From Ruminococcus sp. (GTDB lineage: Bacteria > Bacillota > Clostridia > Oscillospirales > Ruminococcaceae), in the NCBI GenBank assembly GCA_024697705.1, contig JAILFF010000309.1, positions 1-7,412 on the forward strand: DNA of 7,412 nt, in the 5' to 3' direction. The notes beneath the pieces were generated by a model. It did no database searches. It saw only the letters and a program-made list of their open reading frames with translations, and was not told the DNA's origin. Below are positions 1-5,877 of the stretch, piece after piece. The position numbers and the translations under genes were made by a program. The first letter of the stretch is position 1, and each line of letters starts with the position of its first letter.

Positions 1-33
1 CCCCCACACCCCCTTCCTAAGACTTTTGGTTTG

Positions 34-50
34 TCTTCACTTTGTGAAGA
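34..50. repeat. 17-bp perfect palindrome (7-3-7)
   Basis: TCTTCAC (34-40) and GTGAAGA (44-50) are perfect inverted copies around TTT. No T-run follows within the next bases, so it does not read as a plus-strand terminator. It is either an operator-like site or the end of a hairpin belonging to sequence left of the window. Its function is unknown. Confidence 0.45.
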
Positions 51-125
51 TGGTAATATTGTTTGTTATCGTGAAATATGAATAAATATGAAATACCGAG
101 CCGCTCGAAAACGTTTTAGTCATTT

Positions 126-142
126 ATTACAATTTCATTAAA
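126..142 (-). promoter_or_regulatory. weak WalR-like direct repeat
   Basis: On the minus strand this reads TTTAAT-N5-TGTAAT. It differs by one base from the WalR (YycF) consensus TGT(A/T)A(A/T/C)-N5-TGT(A/T)A(A/T/C). It lies about 110 bp upstream of the -35 of the hydrolase promoter. By itself it could be chance in AT-rich DNA. It is listed because a full-consensus copy occurs at 286-302. Confidence 0.25.
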
Positions 143-252
143 AGCACATACCGATTTCACATGGCTGTCACGGCGAATTGTTGTATTCGGACTATTTAGC
201 TTATGTAATATTATTTATATTTGTGCAAAATACCGAAAGAATTTGCAGCTAC

Positions 253-281
253 TTGACCTTAATGAGAAAATGAGGTATAAT
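253..281 (+). promoter_or_regulatory. sigma-A promoter of the NlpC/P60 gene
   Basis: The -35 is TTGACC (253-258) and the -10 is TATAAT (276-281), separated by exactly 17 bp. This is a near-consensus housekeeping promoter on the plus strand. Transcription should start near 287-289, giving a leader of about 80 nt before the ATG at 367. The leader contains a tandem 8-bp duplication, AATGAACC twice (323-338), and an inverted repeat at 295-314. Confidence 0.85.
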
Positions 282-285
282 TTTA

Positions 286-302
286 ATTACAATCCGGTAA
301 CA
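286..302 (-). promoter_or_regulatory. consensus WalR-type binding box over the start site
   Basis: On the minus strand this is TGTTAC-N5-TGTAAT, which satisfies all twelve specified positions of the WalR (YycF) consensus known from Bacillus and Staphylococcus. It begins five bases after the -10 and covers the predicted transcription start, a position more typical of repression than activation. The downstream gene is an NlpC/P60 hydrolase, the class of gene WalRK controls in Bacillus subtilis (cwlO, lytE). Whether this organism's WalR uses the same box is inference. Confidence 0.5.
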
Positions 303-314
303 TGGAAATTACCG
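295..314. repeat. inverted repeat in the hydrolase leader
   Basis: CGGTAA (295-300) and TTACCG (309-314) form a perfect 6-bp inverted repeat around an 8-base loop. It overlaps the WalR-type box and lies in the first ~27 nt of the predicted transcript. It could be an mRNA 5' hairpin or part of an operator. TACCGA also recurs upstream at 94, 149 and 231. Confidence 0.35.
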
Positions 315-366
315 AAAAGTCAAATGAACCAATGAACCATAGGTGACAGATCGGAGTATCTCGGAT

Positions 367-2001
367 ATGAGCTTTTTAGGATTTAACACGCTTTACATAA
401 AAAGAATGGCTGCCGCAGCGCTTGCGGTCACATTGACCTTTACCGTGTTCGGTATGGGCGGCAAGTCGGGCAGCAAAGGCAGTGCCGTGATAAGCGGCTT
501 TGCTGCGGAGGCTGAGGACGATCTCGACCGACAGCTTCGCGAGATCGAGGAAAAACAGCGTGAGATCGACCGCCGTATCGCTCTTGCGGGCGACGACATA
601 GCGGGCAGACAGGAGCTGCTTAAAGCGGTAAACGAAAAGGCAAAGCAGATAAAGAAAAAGATCGCGGCGGTCAATAAAAAGTCCGCGGCGCTCGAAGATG
701 AAATGTGCGAGCTTGACAAGAAAATGCGCGAGACCCGCCATCAGCTCGAAACGAGCGAGGCGGAGGCACGCAAGGGTCTTGACGAGTACAAGGCACGTAT
801 CCGCACTATATACATAGCGGGCAGCGATTCCTATTCCAATGTTCTTGTGAACGCCGAGAGCTTCTACGACGTGCTTATGCGCCTTGAATTGCTCGAACGT
901 GTGGCAAGGCACGACAGCGTTACGGTCAAGGAGCTTCTCGGACGACGCGACGAGATCGAGAAATGCAACGAGCAGCTCGTCGGTGAGAGCGACGCTCTTA
1001 AAGCAAAAAGCGCCGAATACGCCGCGGAGCTGAAAAAGCTCTCCGACGAACAGAAGGAGCTTGCGGCTCTTAAAAAGAAGTACGGCGGCGAGATAGACGA
1101 GCTCAACAGCAGCATTGACGGATTGGGAAGCGAAGCGGCGGCGCTTTCGGGCGAATACGGAATGATAAGCTCGAAAAAGACCACTCCCGCGACGACTACC
1201 ACAGCCGCGGCAGAGATCGAGATCCCCGCAGCGTATTTTGAATCGCAGAGTCAGAACGCGGCAGACAGCGGCAAAAAGTCAAAAAAGACTTCGACCGCCG
1301 CTGCTACGACAGCCGAGACGACAAAGGCTTCCAAGAAGACTACGACAAAAACGACTTCCAGGAAGAAAAAGAAGACTACGACCGCTTCGACCGAACCCGA
1401 GAACATCGTTATCGAAGAGCCGACGGAGTTTGAATTTATCGACGACCGCAACGACTTCGAGACGGAAACTACCACTACAACTACTACCACCACAACAACG
1501 ACCACTACCACGACGGAAGATCTTCTTCAGTATTGGGAGGGCGAGGACTTCTCTTACGAAGAGCCCGAACCCGAACCGCAGGAGGAACAGCCCGCGGATA
1601 ACGGCGGCATCAGCTATGAAAATACGGGAGATATGATCTCCACCGTGATAAATTACGCAAAAGGCATGGTGGGCGGCTCTTATGTATGGGCAGGCGAGGC
1701 TTACGGCGCTACCGACTGCTCGGGACTGGTAATGCTTTCCTATCGTCAGATAGGCATTGATCTGCCGCACTTAGCGTCTTCGCAGGCGGCTTACGGCTCG
1801 GACGTTGCGTATGAGAACATACAGCCCGGCGATCTGGTATTCTTCGGCGGCTATGATTATTCGTCGATCTATCACGTTGCCATGTACATCGGCGACGGAA
1901 AGATCGTTCACGCCGAAAGCACCGACACGGGTATCGTTATCTCCTACCTTGATTCGGTCGCACAGTACAACAACGTTACCTGCATAAAGAGACTTCTGTA
2001 A
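367..2001 (+). CDS. exported NlpC/P60 peptidoglycan endopeptidase with PcsB/CwlO-like coiled coil
   Basis: This is a secreted cell-wall hydrolase of 544 residues, expected to cut D,L-peptide bonds in peptidoglycan stems. Residues about 10-32 form a basic-then-hydrophobic signal peptide or anchor, and the probable mature start is near the AAEAEDD stretch (~46). Residues ~50-265 are a charged coiled coil with the ESFYDVLMRLELLERV stretch typical of PcsB/CwlO N-domains. Residues ~270-420 are a Thr/Lys- and acid-rich linker with 16 consecutive Thr (368-383). The C-terminal NlpC/P60 domain (~425-544) carries Cys451 in DCSGLV, His503 in HVAMYIGDG and His515 in IVHAES, so the catalytic set is intact. 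I chose ATG 367 because GGAG (353-356) lies 10 nt upstream. The GTG at 343 is in frame but has no ribosome binding site. Expression is from the 253-281 promoter, and the gene is monocistronic, ending at the 2044-2081 terminator. No gene symbol is assigned because PcsB, CwlO and related names are not separable here. Confidence 0.92.
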   Translation: MSFLGFNTLYIKRMAAAALAVTLTFTVFGMGGKSGSKGSAVISGFAAEAEDDLDRQLREIEEKQREIDRRIALAGDDIAGRQELLKAVNEKAKQIKKKIAAVNKKSAALEDEMCELDKKMRETRHQLETSEAEARKGLDEYKARIRTIYIAGSDSYSNVLVNAESFYDVLMRLELLERVARHDSVTVKELLGRRDEIEKCNEQLVGESDALKAKSAEYAAELKKLSDEQKELAALKKKYGGEIDELNSSIDGLGSEAAALSGEYGMISSKKTTPATTTTAAAEIEIPAAYFESQSQNAADSGKKSKKTSTAAATTAETTKASKKTTTKTTSRKKKKTTTASTEPENIVIEEPTEFEFIDDRNDFETETTTTTTTTTTTTTTTTEDLLQYWEGEDFSYEEPEPEPQEEQPADNGGISYENTGDMISTVINYAKGMVGGSYVWAGEAYGATDCSGLVMLSYRQIGIDLPHLASSQAAYGSDVAYENIQPGDLVFFGGYDYSSIYHVAMYIGDGKIVHAESTDTGIVISYLDSVAQYNNVTCIKRLL

Positions 2002-2031
2002 TTCAAGCTTACAGTAAAATAATATAGATGG

Positions 2032-2081
2032 AGAGAATACATAGGCGGAAGTCAGTCAAATGACTTCCGCCATTCTCTTTT
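2032..2081 (+). terminator. Rho-independent terminator after the NlpC/P60 gene
   Basis: GGCGGAAGTCA (2044-2054) pairs perfectly with TGACTTCCGCC (2061-2071) around a 6-nt loop, followed by TTCTCTTTT. An outer AGAGAAT/ATTCTCT pairing (2032-2038 with 2072-2078) could extend the stem across a 5-nt bulge. It starts 30-40 nt after the stop and separates the hydrolase gene from the protease gene. Confidence 0.9.
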
Positions 2082-2097
2082 GTGAAAGCTGTGTGAA
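2081..2097 (+). promoter_or_regulatory. TGTGAA-N5-TGTGAA direct repeat upstream of the HtrA-type gene
   Basis: TGTGAAAG occurs at 2081-2088 and again at 2092-2099, an 11-bp period that places both on the same helix face. An inverted copy of the core (TTTTCAC, 2114-2120) follows. The 6-N5-6 geometry is that of OmpR/PhoB-family response regulator sites (WalR, PhoP). It lies about 55-75 bp upstream of the presumed -10. The regulator identity is inference. Confidence 0.4.
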
Positions 2098-2126
2098 AGA
2101 AAATATCTTATAGTTTTCACGTTAAT

Positions 2127-2163
2127 TTAAAGTATCTTTAAGGTTCAATAGATATAATATAAT
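2127..2163 (+). promoter_or_regulatory. promoter region of the HtrA-type gene with palindrome at the -35
   Basis: Two overlapping TATAAT hexamers (2153-2158 and 2158-2163) give a strong -10. At 17 bp upstream there is no recognisable TTGACA. Instead a perfect palindrome, TTAAAG-TAT-CTTTAA (2127-2141), occupies the -35 region. A good -10 with a poor -35 and nearby repeats suggests activator-dependent transcription, as expected for an envelope-stress protease. The mRNA leader would be about 90 nt, up to the ATG at 2261. Confidence 0.5.
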
Positions 2164-2260
2164 CACAAACAAAAAAACACCTCCGCAAGCCGCAAAAGAC
2201 AGATACGTCGGCGTTATTTGACACAAAAGAACAAATATTTTCGGGAAGGAAGTTTTGAAT

Positions 2261-3676
2261 ATGAAAAATTACGATGATCTCAATGATTTCAATAGAACCG
2301 CAAACGATCCTTACGCGGTGATGAGCGAGCCCAAGGCTAAGAAGTCCGCGGGTGCAGGAAAGATAATCACGATCGCACTTTGCTGCTCACTGCTGGGCGG
2401 TGCGCTGGGTGCGAGCGGCATGGTTCTCGCTAAAAGGAACAACGGCAGTTCCACGGGTACTGCTGTTCAGGCTCAGACTCAGACCGAGCGCAGGAGCGAA
2501 AACAACTCTAAGGAGGATTCCTCCGAAAGCGGCGAGAAGGAAAACGTTACTCTCGTAAACGGCTCCCGCGACAGCTCCTCCGACAGCGAGGCAAGAGCGA
2601 CCATCACTCAGACTAAGGCTGACACCGGAACGCTGATGACCGCCTCCGAGGTATACAAGGCTAACGTAAACTCGACAGTCGGCATACAGACCTCGATCAC
2701 TCAGACCAACTACTGGGGCTATCAGACGCAGGCTGCTGCTGCGGGTTCGGGCTTCATTATCAGCGCTGACGGATATATCCTTACGAACTACCACGTTATC
2801 GAGAACGCCGATTCCGTTACCGTTAAGATGTACGACGGCACCAGCTACGACGCCAAGATCATCGGCGGCGACGAAAGCAACGACGTAGCGGTTTTGAAGA
2901 TCGACGCTTCGGGACTTACCCCCGTTGTTCTGGGCAGCTCGGGTGCTCTTTCGGTAGGCGACGGCGTTTGCACGATAGGCAATCCCTTGGGCGAGCTTAC
3001 CTTCTCGCTGACGGCGGGCATCGTCAGTGCGCTTAACAGAACTATCACCACCGAGACCGCCACGATGGACCTTATTCAGACCGACTGCGCCATCAACTCG
3101 GGAAATTCGGGCGGTGCGCTGTTCAATATGTACGGCGAGGTAGTCGGCATTGCGAACTCGAAATATTCGAGCAGCGGTTCGGGTCAGGCGACGATAGACA
3201 ATATCGCGTTTGCTATCCCGATAGACAATATCCGCGGCATCGTTGACAGCATCATCACCAACGGCTACGTTACCAAGCCCTATATCGGCGTAAGTCTTGC
3301 CGATCTGAGCTCCGAGGCTATCAACTATGGTCTGCCGCAGGGCGCCGCAGTAAAGAAGGTCACCGAGGGAGGTCCCGCGGAAGCGGCAGGTCTCCAGACG
3401 GGCGACATCATCACCAAGTTCGACGATGAAGAGATCAAGAACTCCAGTCAGCTCATCTCGAAGGTCAAGAAGTACAAGGCGGGCGATAAGGTCAAGCTCA
3501 GCGTATACCGCAAGGGCGACGAATTTGAAGTGACCGTTACGATCGACGAGAAGAAGCAGGACACCGAGGAGGAAAAGAAAGAGGCTAAGAAAAAGGAGCA
3601 GGAGCATCTCCAGCAGCAGTACGACGATTATTACGGCTACGGCTTCCCCGATTTCGGCAGTCTCTTCGGTTATTGA
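2261..3676 (+). CDS. HtrA/DegP-type membrane-anchored serine protease with PDZ domain
   Basis: This is an envelope quality-control protease of 471 residues that degrades misfolded exported proteins outside the membrane. Residues 1-34 are a polar cytoplasmic tail, ~35-57 a single transmembrane segment (ITIALCCSLLGGALGASGMV), and ~60-125 a Ser/Glu/Thr-rich linker. The trypsin-like domain spans ~130-330 with His178 (TNYHVIEN), Asp208 (ESNDVAVLKI) and Ser283 (NSGNSGGALF), a complete triad. One PDZ domain covers ~340-430 (YIGVSL start; GPAEAAGLQTGDII). The tail is a Lys/Glu helix followed by a Tyr/Gly/Phe-rich end (YYGYGFPDFGSLFGY). ATG 2261 is preferred: GGAAGGA (2244-2250) sits 10 nt upstream, whereas the in-frame TTG at 2255 is only 4 nt from it. 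The gene is monocistronic between terminators. In other Firmicutes homologues are called HtrA, HtrB, DegP or YyxA, so no symbol is assigned. Confidence 0.95.
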   Translation: MKNYDDLNDFNRTANDPYAVMSEPKAKKSAGAGKIITIALCCSLLGGALGASGMVLAKRNNGSSTGTAVQAQTQTERRSENNSKEDSSESGEKENVTLVNGSRDSSSDSEARATITQTKADTGTLMTASEVYKANVNSTVGIQTSITQTNYWGYQTQAAAAGSGFIISADGYILTNYHVIENADSVTVKMYDGTSYDAKIIGGDESNDVAVLKIDASGLTPVVLGSSGALSVGDGVCTIGNPLGELTFSLTAGIVSALNRTITTETATMDLIQTDCAINSGNSGGALFNMYGEVVGIANSKYSSSGSGQATIDNIAFAIPIDNIRGIVDSIITNGYVTKPYIGVSLADLSSEAINYGLPQGAAVKKVTEGGPAEAAGLQTGDIITKFDDEEIKNSSQLISKVKKYKAGDKVKLSVYRKGDEFEVTVTIDEKKQDTEEEKKEAKKKEQEHLQQQYDDYYGYGFPDFGSLFGY

Positions 3677-3772
3677 TAGCTGATAATTGACAGGAAAGAA
3701 AAGGAAAAATCCCTCGAAAGGGAAGTATGAAAAAGTATTATTACGAAGAATTTCTCCATAAAATGACCCCCT

Positions 3773-3820
3773 AAAGGGAAAGCTCCTCCGCGTATTTTGC
3801 GGAGGAGCTTTCCTTTTGTC
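3773..3820 (+). terminator. Rho-independent terminator after the HtrA-type gene
   Basis: A perfect 15-bp stem, GGAAAGCTCCTCCGC (3777-3791) with its complement (3799-3813), closes a 7-nt loop. It is followed by TTTT and extended by A-T pairs on the outside (3773-3775 with 3815-3817). It lies ~100 nt after the stop. On the opposite strand the stem is followed by CTTTAG, so it is a weaker terminator for minus-strand transcripts. Confidence 0.88.
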
Positions 3821-3824
3821 TGTA

Positions 3825-4046
3825 AATGAGCAATTAAACAGTGAATAGTTAAGAGTGAATAGTGAATAGTTAAGGAGCGCCTTCGGCGCGATATTATGCA
3901 GAAGCTTCGCTCTGCACTAAATAATTTTCCTTTAAGCTGCAACTATTATTTGCGGGGCGAAGCCTCCGCATAATATCGTGAGCGAAGCGAACACCATAAC
4001 TATTCACTATTCACTCTACACTGTTAACTTTTTACAAATGCTCATT
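3825..4046. repeat. ~220-bp foldback (MITE-like) element between convergent genes
   Basis: The two halves of this stretch are nested inverted copies. The pairings are AATGAGCA (3825-3832) with TGCTCATT (4039-4046), and 21-bp perfect arms at 3852-3872 and 3997-4017 built of AGTGAAT units. Further inside are CGATATTATGC (3889-3899) with its complement (3968-3978), GCTTCGC (3904-3910) with GCGAAGC (3957-3963), and AAATAAT (3919-3925) with ATTATTT (3945-3951). The left end also has GTGAATAGTTAAG in direct repeat (3841-3853, 3862-3874), and GCGCC-TTC-GGCGC forms a local hairpin. No transposase or plausible ORF is present. It reads as a small non-autonomous foldback element. It may also end sigE transcription, since no separate minus-strand terminator is visible. 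Confidence 0.75.
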
Positions 4047-4065
4047 TATTTATTTTTTTCTCTTG

Positions 4066-4791
4066 TCATCGGCACGCCGCTTCAAGCTTCGCCCTGATCT
4101 CCTTGATTATCTTCTTTTCAAGCCGCGATATGTACGACTGCGAGATACCGATACGTTCGGCGACTTCTTTTTGCGTAAGCTCCTTTGCGCCGTTCAGCCC
4201 GAAACGCAGCTCCATGATCTGCCGCTCGCGGGGCGGGAGCTTGTCGATCTCCTCCATAAGCGCCCGCTGTTCGCACTCGTGCCCGAGCTTTTCGGCGGCG
4301 GTCTCCTCGTCGGAGCTCAAAATGTCCGAAAGCAGAAGCTCGTTGCCGTCCCAGTCGATGTTGAGCGGCTCGTCGATGGAGATTTCCGTCCGCTGCTGCG
4401 ACGCCTTGCGCATGAACATAAGTATCTCGTTTTCGATACAGCGCGAAGCGTAGGTGGCGAGCTTGATGTTTTTTTCGGGGTCGAAGGATCGCACCGCCTT
4501 GATAAGTCCGATCGTGCCGATGGAAATAATATCCTCACTGGTGGCACTGGGCGATTCGTACTTTTTTGAGATATAGACGACGAGCCGCAGATTGTGGACG
4601 ATAAGCAGTTCGCAGGCGCGGCGGTTATCGGTCTTGAGCAGTTCGAGGGCGCGTTGTTCCTCGTCGCGTGTGAGGGGAGGCGGGAGCTTTTCGGCGCTGC
4701 CGATGAAATCGACGGTATCGGGGCTGCCGATGCAGCGGCGGTAAAGCAAGGCGATAAACTCCTGCATACGGATAGTTAATTCTTTCAGCAT
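4066..4791 (-). CDS. sigE: pro-sigma-E, early mother-cell sporulation sigma factor
   Basis: This RNA polymerase sigma factor switches on early mother-cell genes after asymmetric division. The product is 241 residues, against 239 in Bacillus subtilis. Residues 1-~28 are the inhibitory pro-sequence, ending in TVDFIGSAEKLPPPL, which aligns with the VYYIGGSEALPPPL processing region of B. subtilis. Region 2 (~60-130) includes NLRLVVYISKKY, SIGTIGLIKAVRSFDPEKNIKLATYASRCIENEI, and then the EPLNIDWDGNELLLSD hallmark (141-156). Region 4 has ERQIMELRFGL and a helix-turn-helix LTQKEVAERIGISQSYISRLEKK (205-227). The start at 4791 is set by AAAGGAG (4805-4799), 7 nt upstream. An in-frame ATG at 4848 would add 19 residues but is unsupported. 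It lies 91 nt downstream of spoIIGA in the same transcription unit. The frequent partner sigG is not next to it here. Confidence 0.97.
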   Translation of the reverse strand: MLKELTIRMQEFIALLYRRCIGSPDTVDFIGSAEKLPPPLTRDEEQRALELLKTDNRRACELLIVHNLRLVVYISKKYESPSATSEDIISIGTIGLIKAVRSFDPEKNIKLATYASRCIENEILMFMRKASQQRTEISIDEPLNIDWDGNELLLSDILSSDEETAAEKLGHECEQRALMEEIDKLPPRERQIMELRFGLNGAKELTQKEVAERIGISQSYISRLEKKIIKEIRAKLEAACR

Positions 4792-4831
4792 AGAAATTCT
4801 CCTTTCGATAAATAAGAAACAGCTATGAAGC

Positions 4832-4874
4832 GCAAAACAAAAACGCACTCGCTTTCTGCTTTGCGGTGTTTTGC
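4832..4874 (-). other. inverted repeat in the spoIIGA-sigE gap
   Basis: GCAAAACA (4832-4839) and TGTTTTGC (4867-4874) are perfect 8-bp complements, with an inner CGCA/TGCG pairing (4844-4847 with 4862-4865). It occupies the middle of the 91-nt gap between spoIIGA and sigE. On the minus-strand transcript no U-run follows, so it is not a convincing terminator. It may only be an intercistronic hairpin that adjusts mRNA stability. Confidence 0.35.
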
Positions 4875-4882
4875 TTATCTGT

Positions 4883-5710
4883 TCATTCCAGTATTATCGG
4901 GTCGAAAATCGCATGGTCTTTCCTCCCCGCCGACGGCAATATCCCCGCGCAGCACTCAACCTGTTCAAGCCCGCTCTCCGTCTTTATCGAGATATCCGCC
5001 CGCGAGGTGACGCTAATCAGCCCGCAGCCGTTTATCGTATCGTAAGGAACAGGGTGAAATCCGTAGAAATATAAATGCTCGGGACAGTCAAGGTCGAAAC
5101 GGCGGTAGAGCTCGTCCGAACGGAATATCATTACGGGAGCCCCCGTGAAGCTGTCGCGCAGGAGATTCCCCGTGTCGGAAAAGGCGGGCAGCTCTTTGAC
5201 GAAATTCCCCATTCTGAACACGGCGCGATACCTGCCGATATTCTCGGAACGTCTCCTCCTCAGCGTATCAGCAGTGACCGCTATCAGATAGACCGCGGCA
5301 CAGCACACGGCAAGCTGCAACAGCGAAATGTCAAAATATACGACGTAATTTCGTATGCAAAGCACCCGCCTGCCCGTCAGTCCGACGATCATCAGACACG
5401 CCCCGCCGAAACCCAACTCGAATATAAGATAGACCGCCGCCCGCCGAAACAATGCCCTCGCGCTTTTCGGTCGGAAAGCAGCCGCCGTAATGACGAGCAT
5501 TGCCGCGCCCTTGCCGAGCGTGATTAGCAGCGCCGTGAAAAAGCCGGTGCTGCTGAGCGCGGCAAGCAGCGAGAAAACCGCTCCCGCAGCGCCCGCCGAA
5601 AGCTCCCGCCGCAGCCGCAGACGTTCGTGCGTCAGCCGTGCGGTACAGCGCACCAACACCATTGCGATAATGGCGTTCGTGAGCATAAGTACGTCTATGT
5701 ATATCTTCAT
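4883..5710 (-). CDS. spoIIGA: SpoIIGA, sigma-E processing membrane aspartic protease
   Basis: This membrane peptidase activates sigma-E by removing its pro-sequence at the sporulation septum, in response to the forespore signal SpoIIR. The product is 275 residues, somewhat shorter than the ~309 of Bacillus subtilis. The N-terminal half has about five hydrophobic segments (~4-22, 38-57, 59-78, 92-112, 125-147), with Arg-rich loops between. The cytoplasmic C-terminal half holds the aspartic protease motif FSDTGN with Asp179, equivalent to the catalytic Asp183 of B. subtilis, followed by LRDSFTGAPVMIF. The partner pro-sigma-E gene is directly downstream, which makes the assignment firm. The start is supported by GGGAGG (5724-5719), 8 nt upstream. 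Expression comes from the adjacent Spo0A-box promoter rather than from the gene upstream, which ends in a terminator. Confidence 0.95.
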   Translation of the reverse strand: MKIYIDVLMLTNAIIAMVLVRCTARLTHERLRLRRELSAGAAGAVFSLLAALSSTGFFTALLITLGKGAAMLVITAAAFRPKSARALFRRAAVYLIFELGFGGACLMIVGLTGRRVLCIRNYVVYFDISLLQLAVCCAAVYLIAVTADTLRRRRSENIGRYRAVFRMGNFVKELPAFSDTGNLLRDSFTGAPVMIFRSDELYRRFDLDCPEHLYFYGFHPVPYDTINGCGLISVTSRADISIKTESGLEQVECCAGILPSAGRKDHAIFDPIILE

Positions 5711-5738
5711 GGCGTTCGCCTCCCGTATCGTTTATGCT

Positions 5739-5774
5739 ATTATAACGCTGCCGAGCCGCACGGAGTGTCGAAAA
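5739..5774 (-). promoter_or_regulatory. spoIIG promoter with Spo0A box
   Basis: On the minus strand the -10 is TATAAT (5744-5739). The only -35-like hexamer, TTCGAC (5772-5767), lies 22 bp upstream and is part of TTCGACA. The complement of that heptamer, TGTCGAA (5766-5772), is the exact Spo0A box. The B. subtilis spoIIG promoter is known for the same features: sigma-A, a 22-bp spacer, and Spo0A~P bound at the -35. Transcription should start near 5732, giving a ~22-nt leader to spoIIGA. Confidence 0.8.
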
Positions 5775-5810
5775 GGACAGGCGGACGCGAGTTTCATTTT
5801 GCCCGCCGCG

Positions 5811-5844
5811 AAAAAAAGAGAAGGCTCCCATTTTCGGAGCCTTC
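5811..5844 (-). terminator. Rho-independent terminator after the lactamase-fold gene
   Basis: Read on the minus strand, GAAGGCTCC (5844-5836) pairs with GGAGCCTTC (5828-5820) around a 7-nt loop and is followed by TCTTTTTTT (5819-5811). It lies ~35 nt after the stop of the lactamase-fold gene and ~37 bp before the Spo0A box. The spoIIGA-sigE unit is therefore insulated from read-through. Confidence 0.93.
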
Positions 5845-5877
5845 CCGTATGTTTTTGTATTCTGATGTAATGAGCTG

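Noticed and set aside
343..366. GTG start adding eight residues to the NlpC/P60 protein
   Set aside because: There is no Shine-Dalgarno sequence before 343, whereas ATG 367 has GGAG at suitable spacing and gives a normal signal peptide length.
2218..2223. TTGACA as a second promoter just before the HtrA-type gene
   Set aside because: No -10-like hexamer occurs 16-18 bp downstream; that position reads TCGGGA and overlaps the ribosome binding site.
2387..3607. 406-codon open frame on the minus strand inside the HtrA-type gene
   Set aside because: It lies entirely antisense to a gene with clear protease motifs. The translation is low-information Arg/Val/Leu-rich sequence with no domain, no ribosome binding site and no independent spacing. 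It is a codon-bias shadow.
3670..3942. 90-codon minus-strand frame between htrA and sigE
   Set aside because: It runs through the protease terminator hairpin and half of the foldback element. The peptide consists of translated repeat units (IHYSLLTIH) with no domain.
3825..4046. CRISPR array or structured ncRNA
   Set aside because: The short AGTGAAT units are not evenly spaced by unique spacers, and the symmetry is inverted, not direct. No known RNA family features were recognised, so a foldback repeat is the simpler reading.
4063..4569. plus-strand open frame of 168 codons over sigE
   Set aside because: It is antisense to an unmistakable sigma-E and its composition mirrors the complementary codons. 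There is no start signal.
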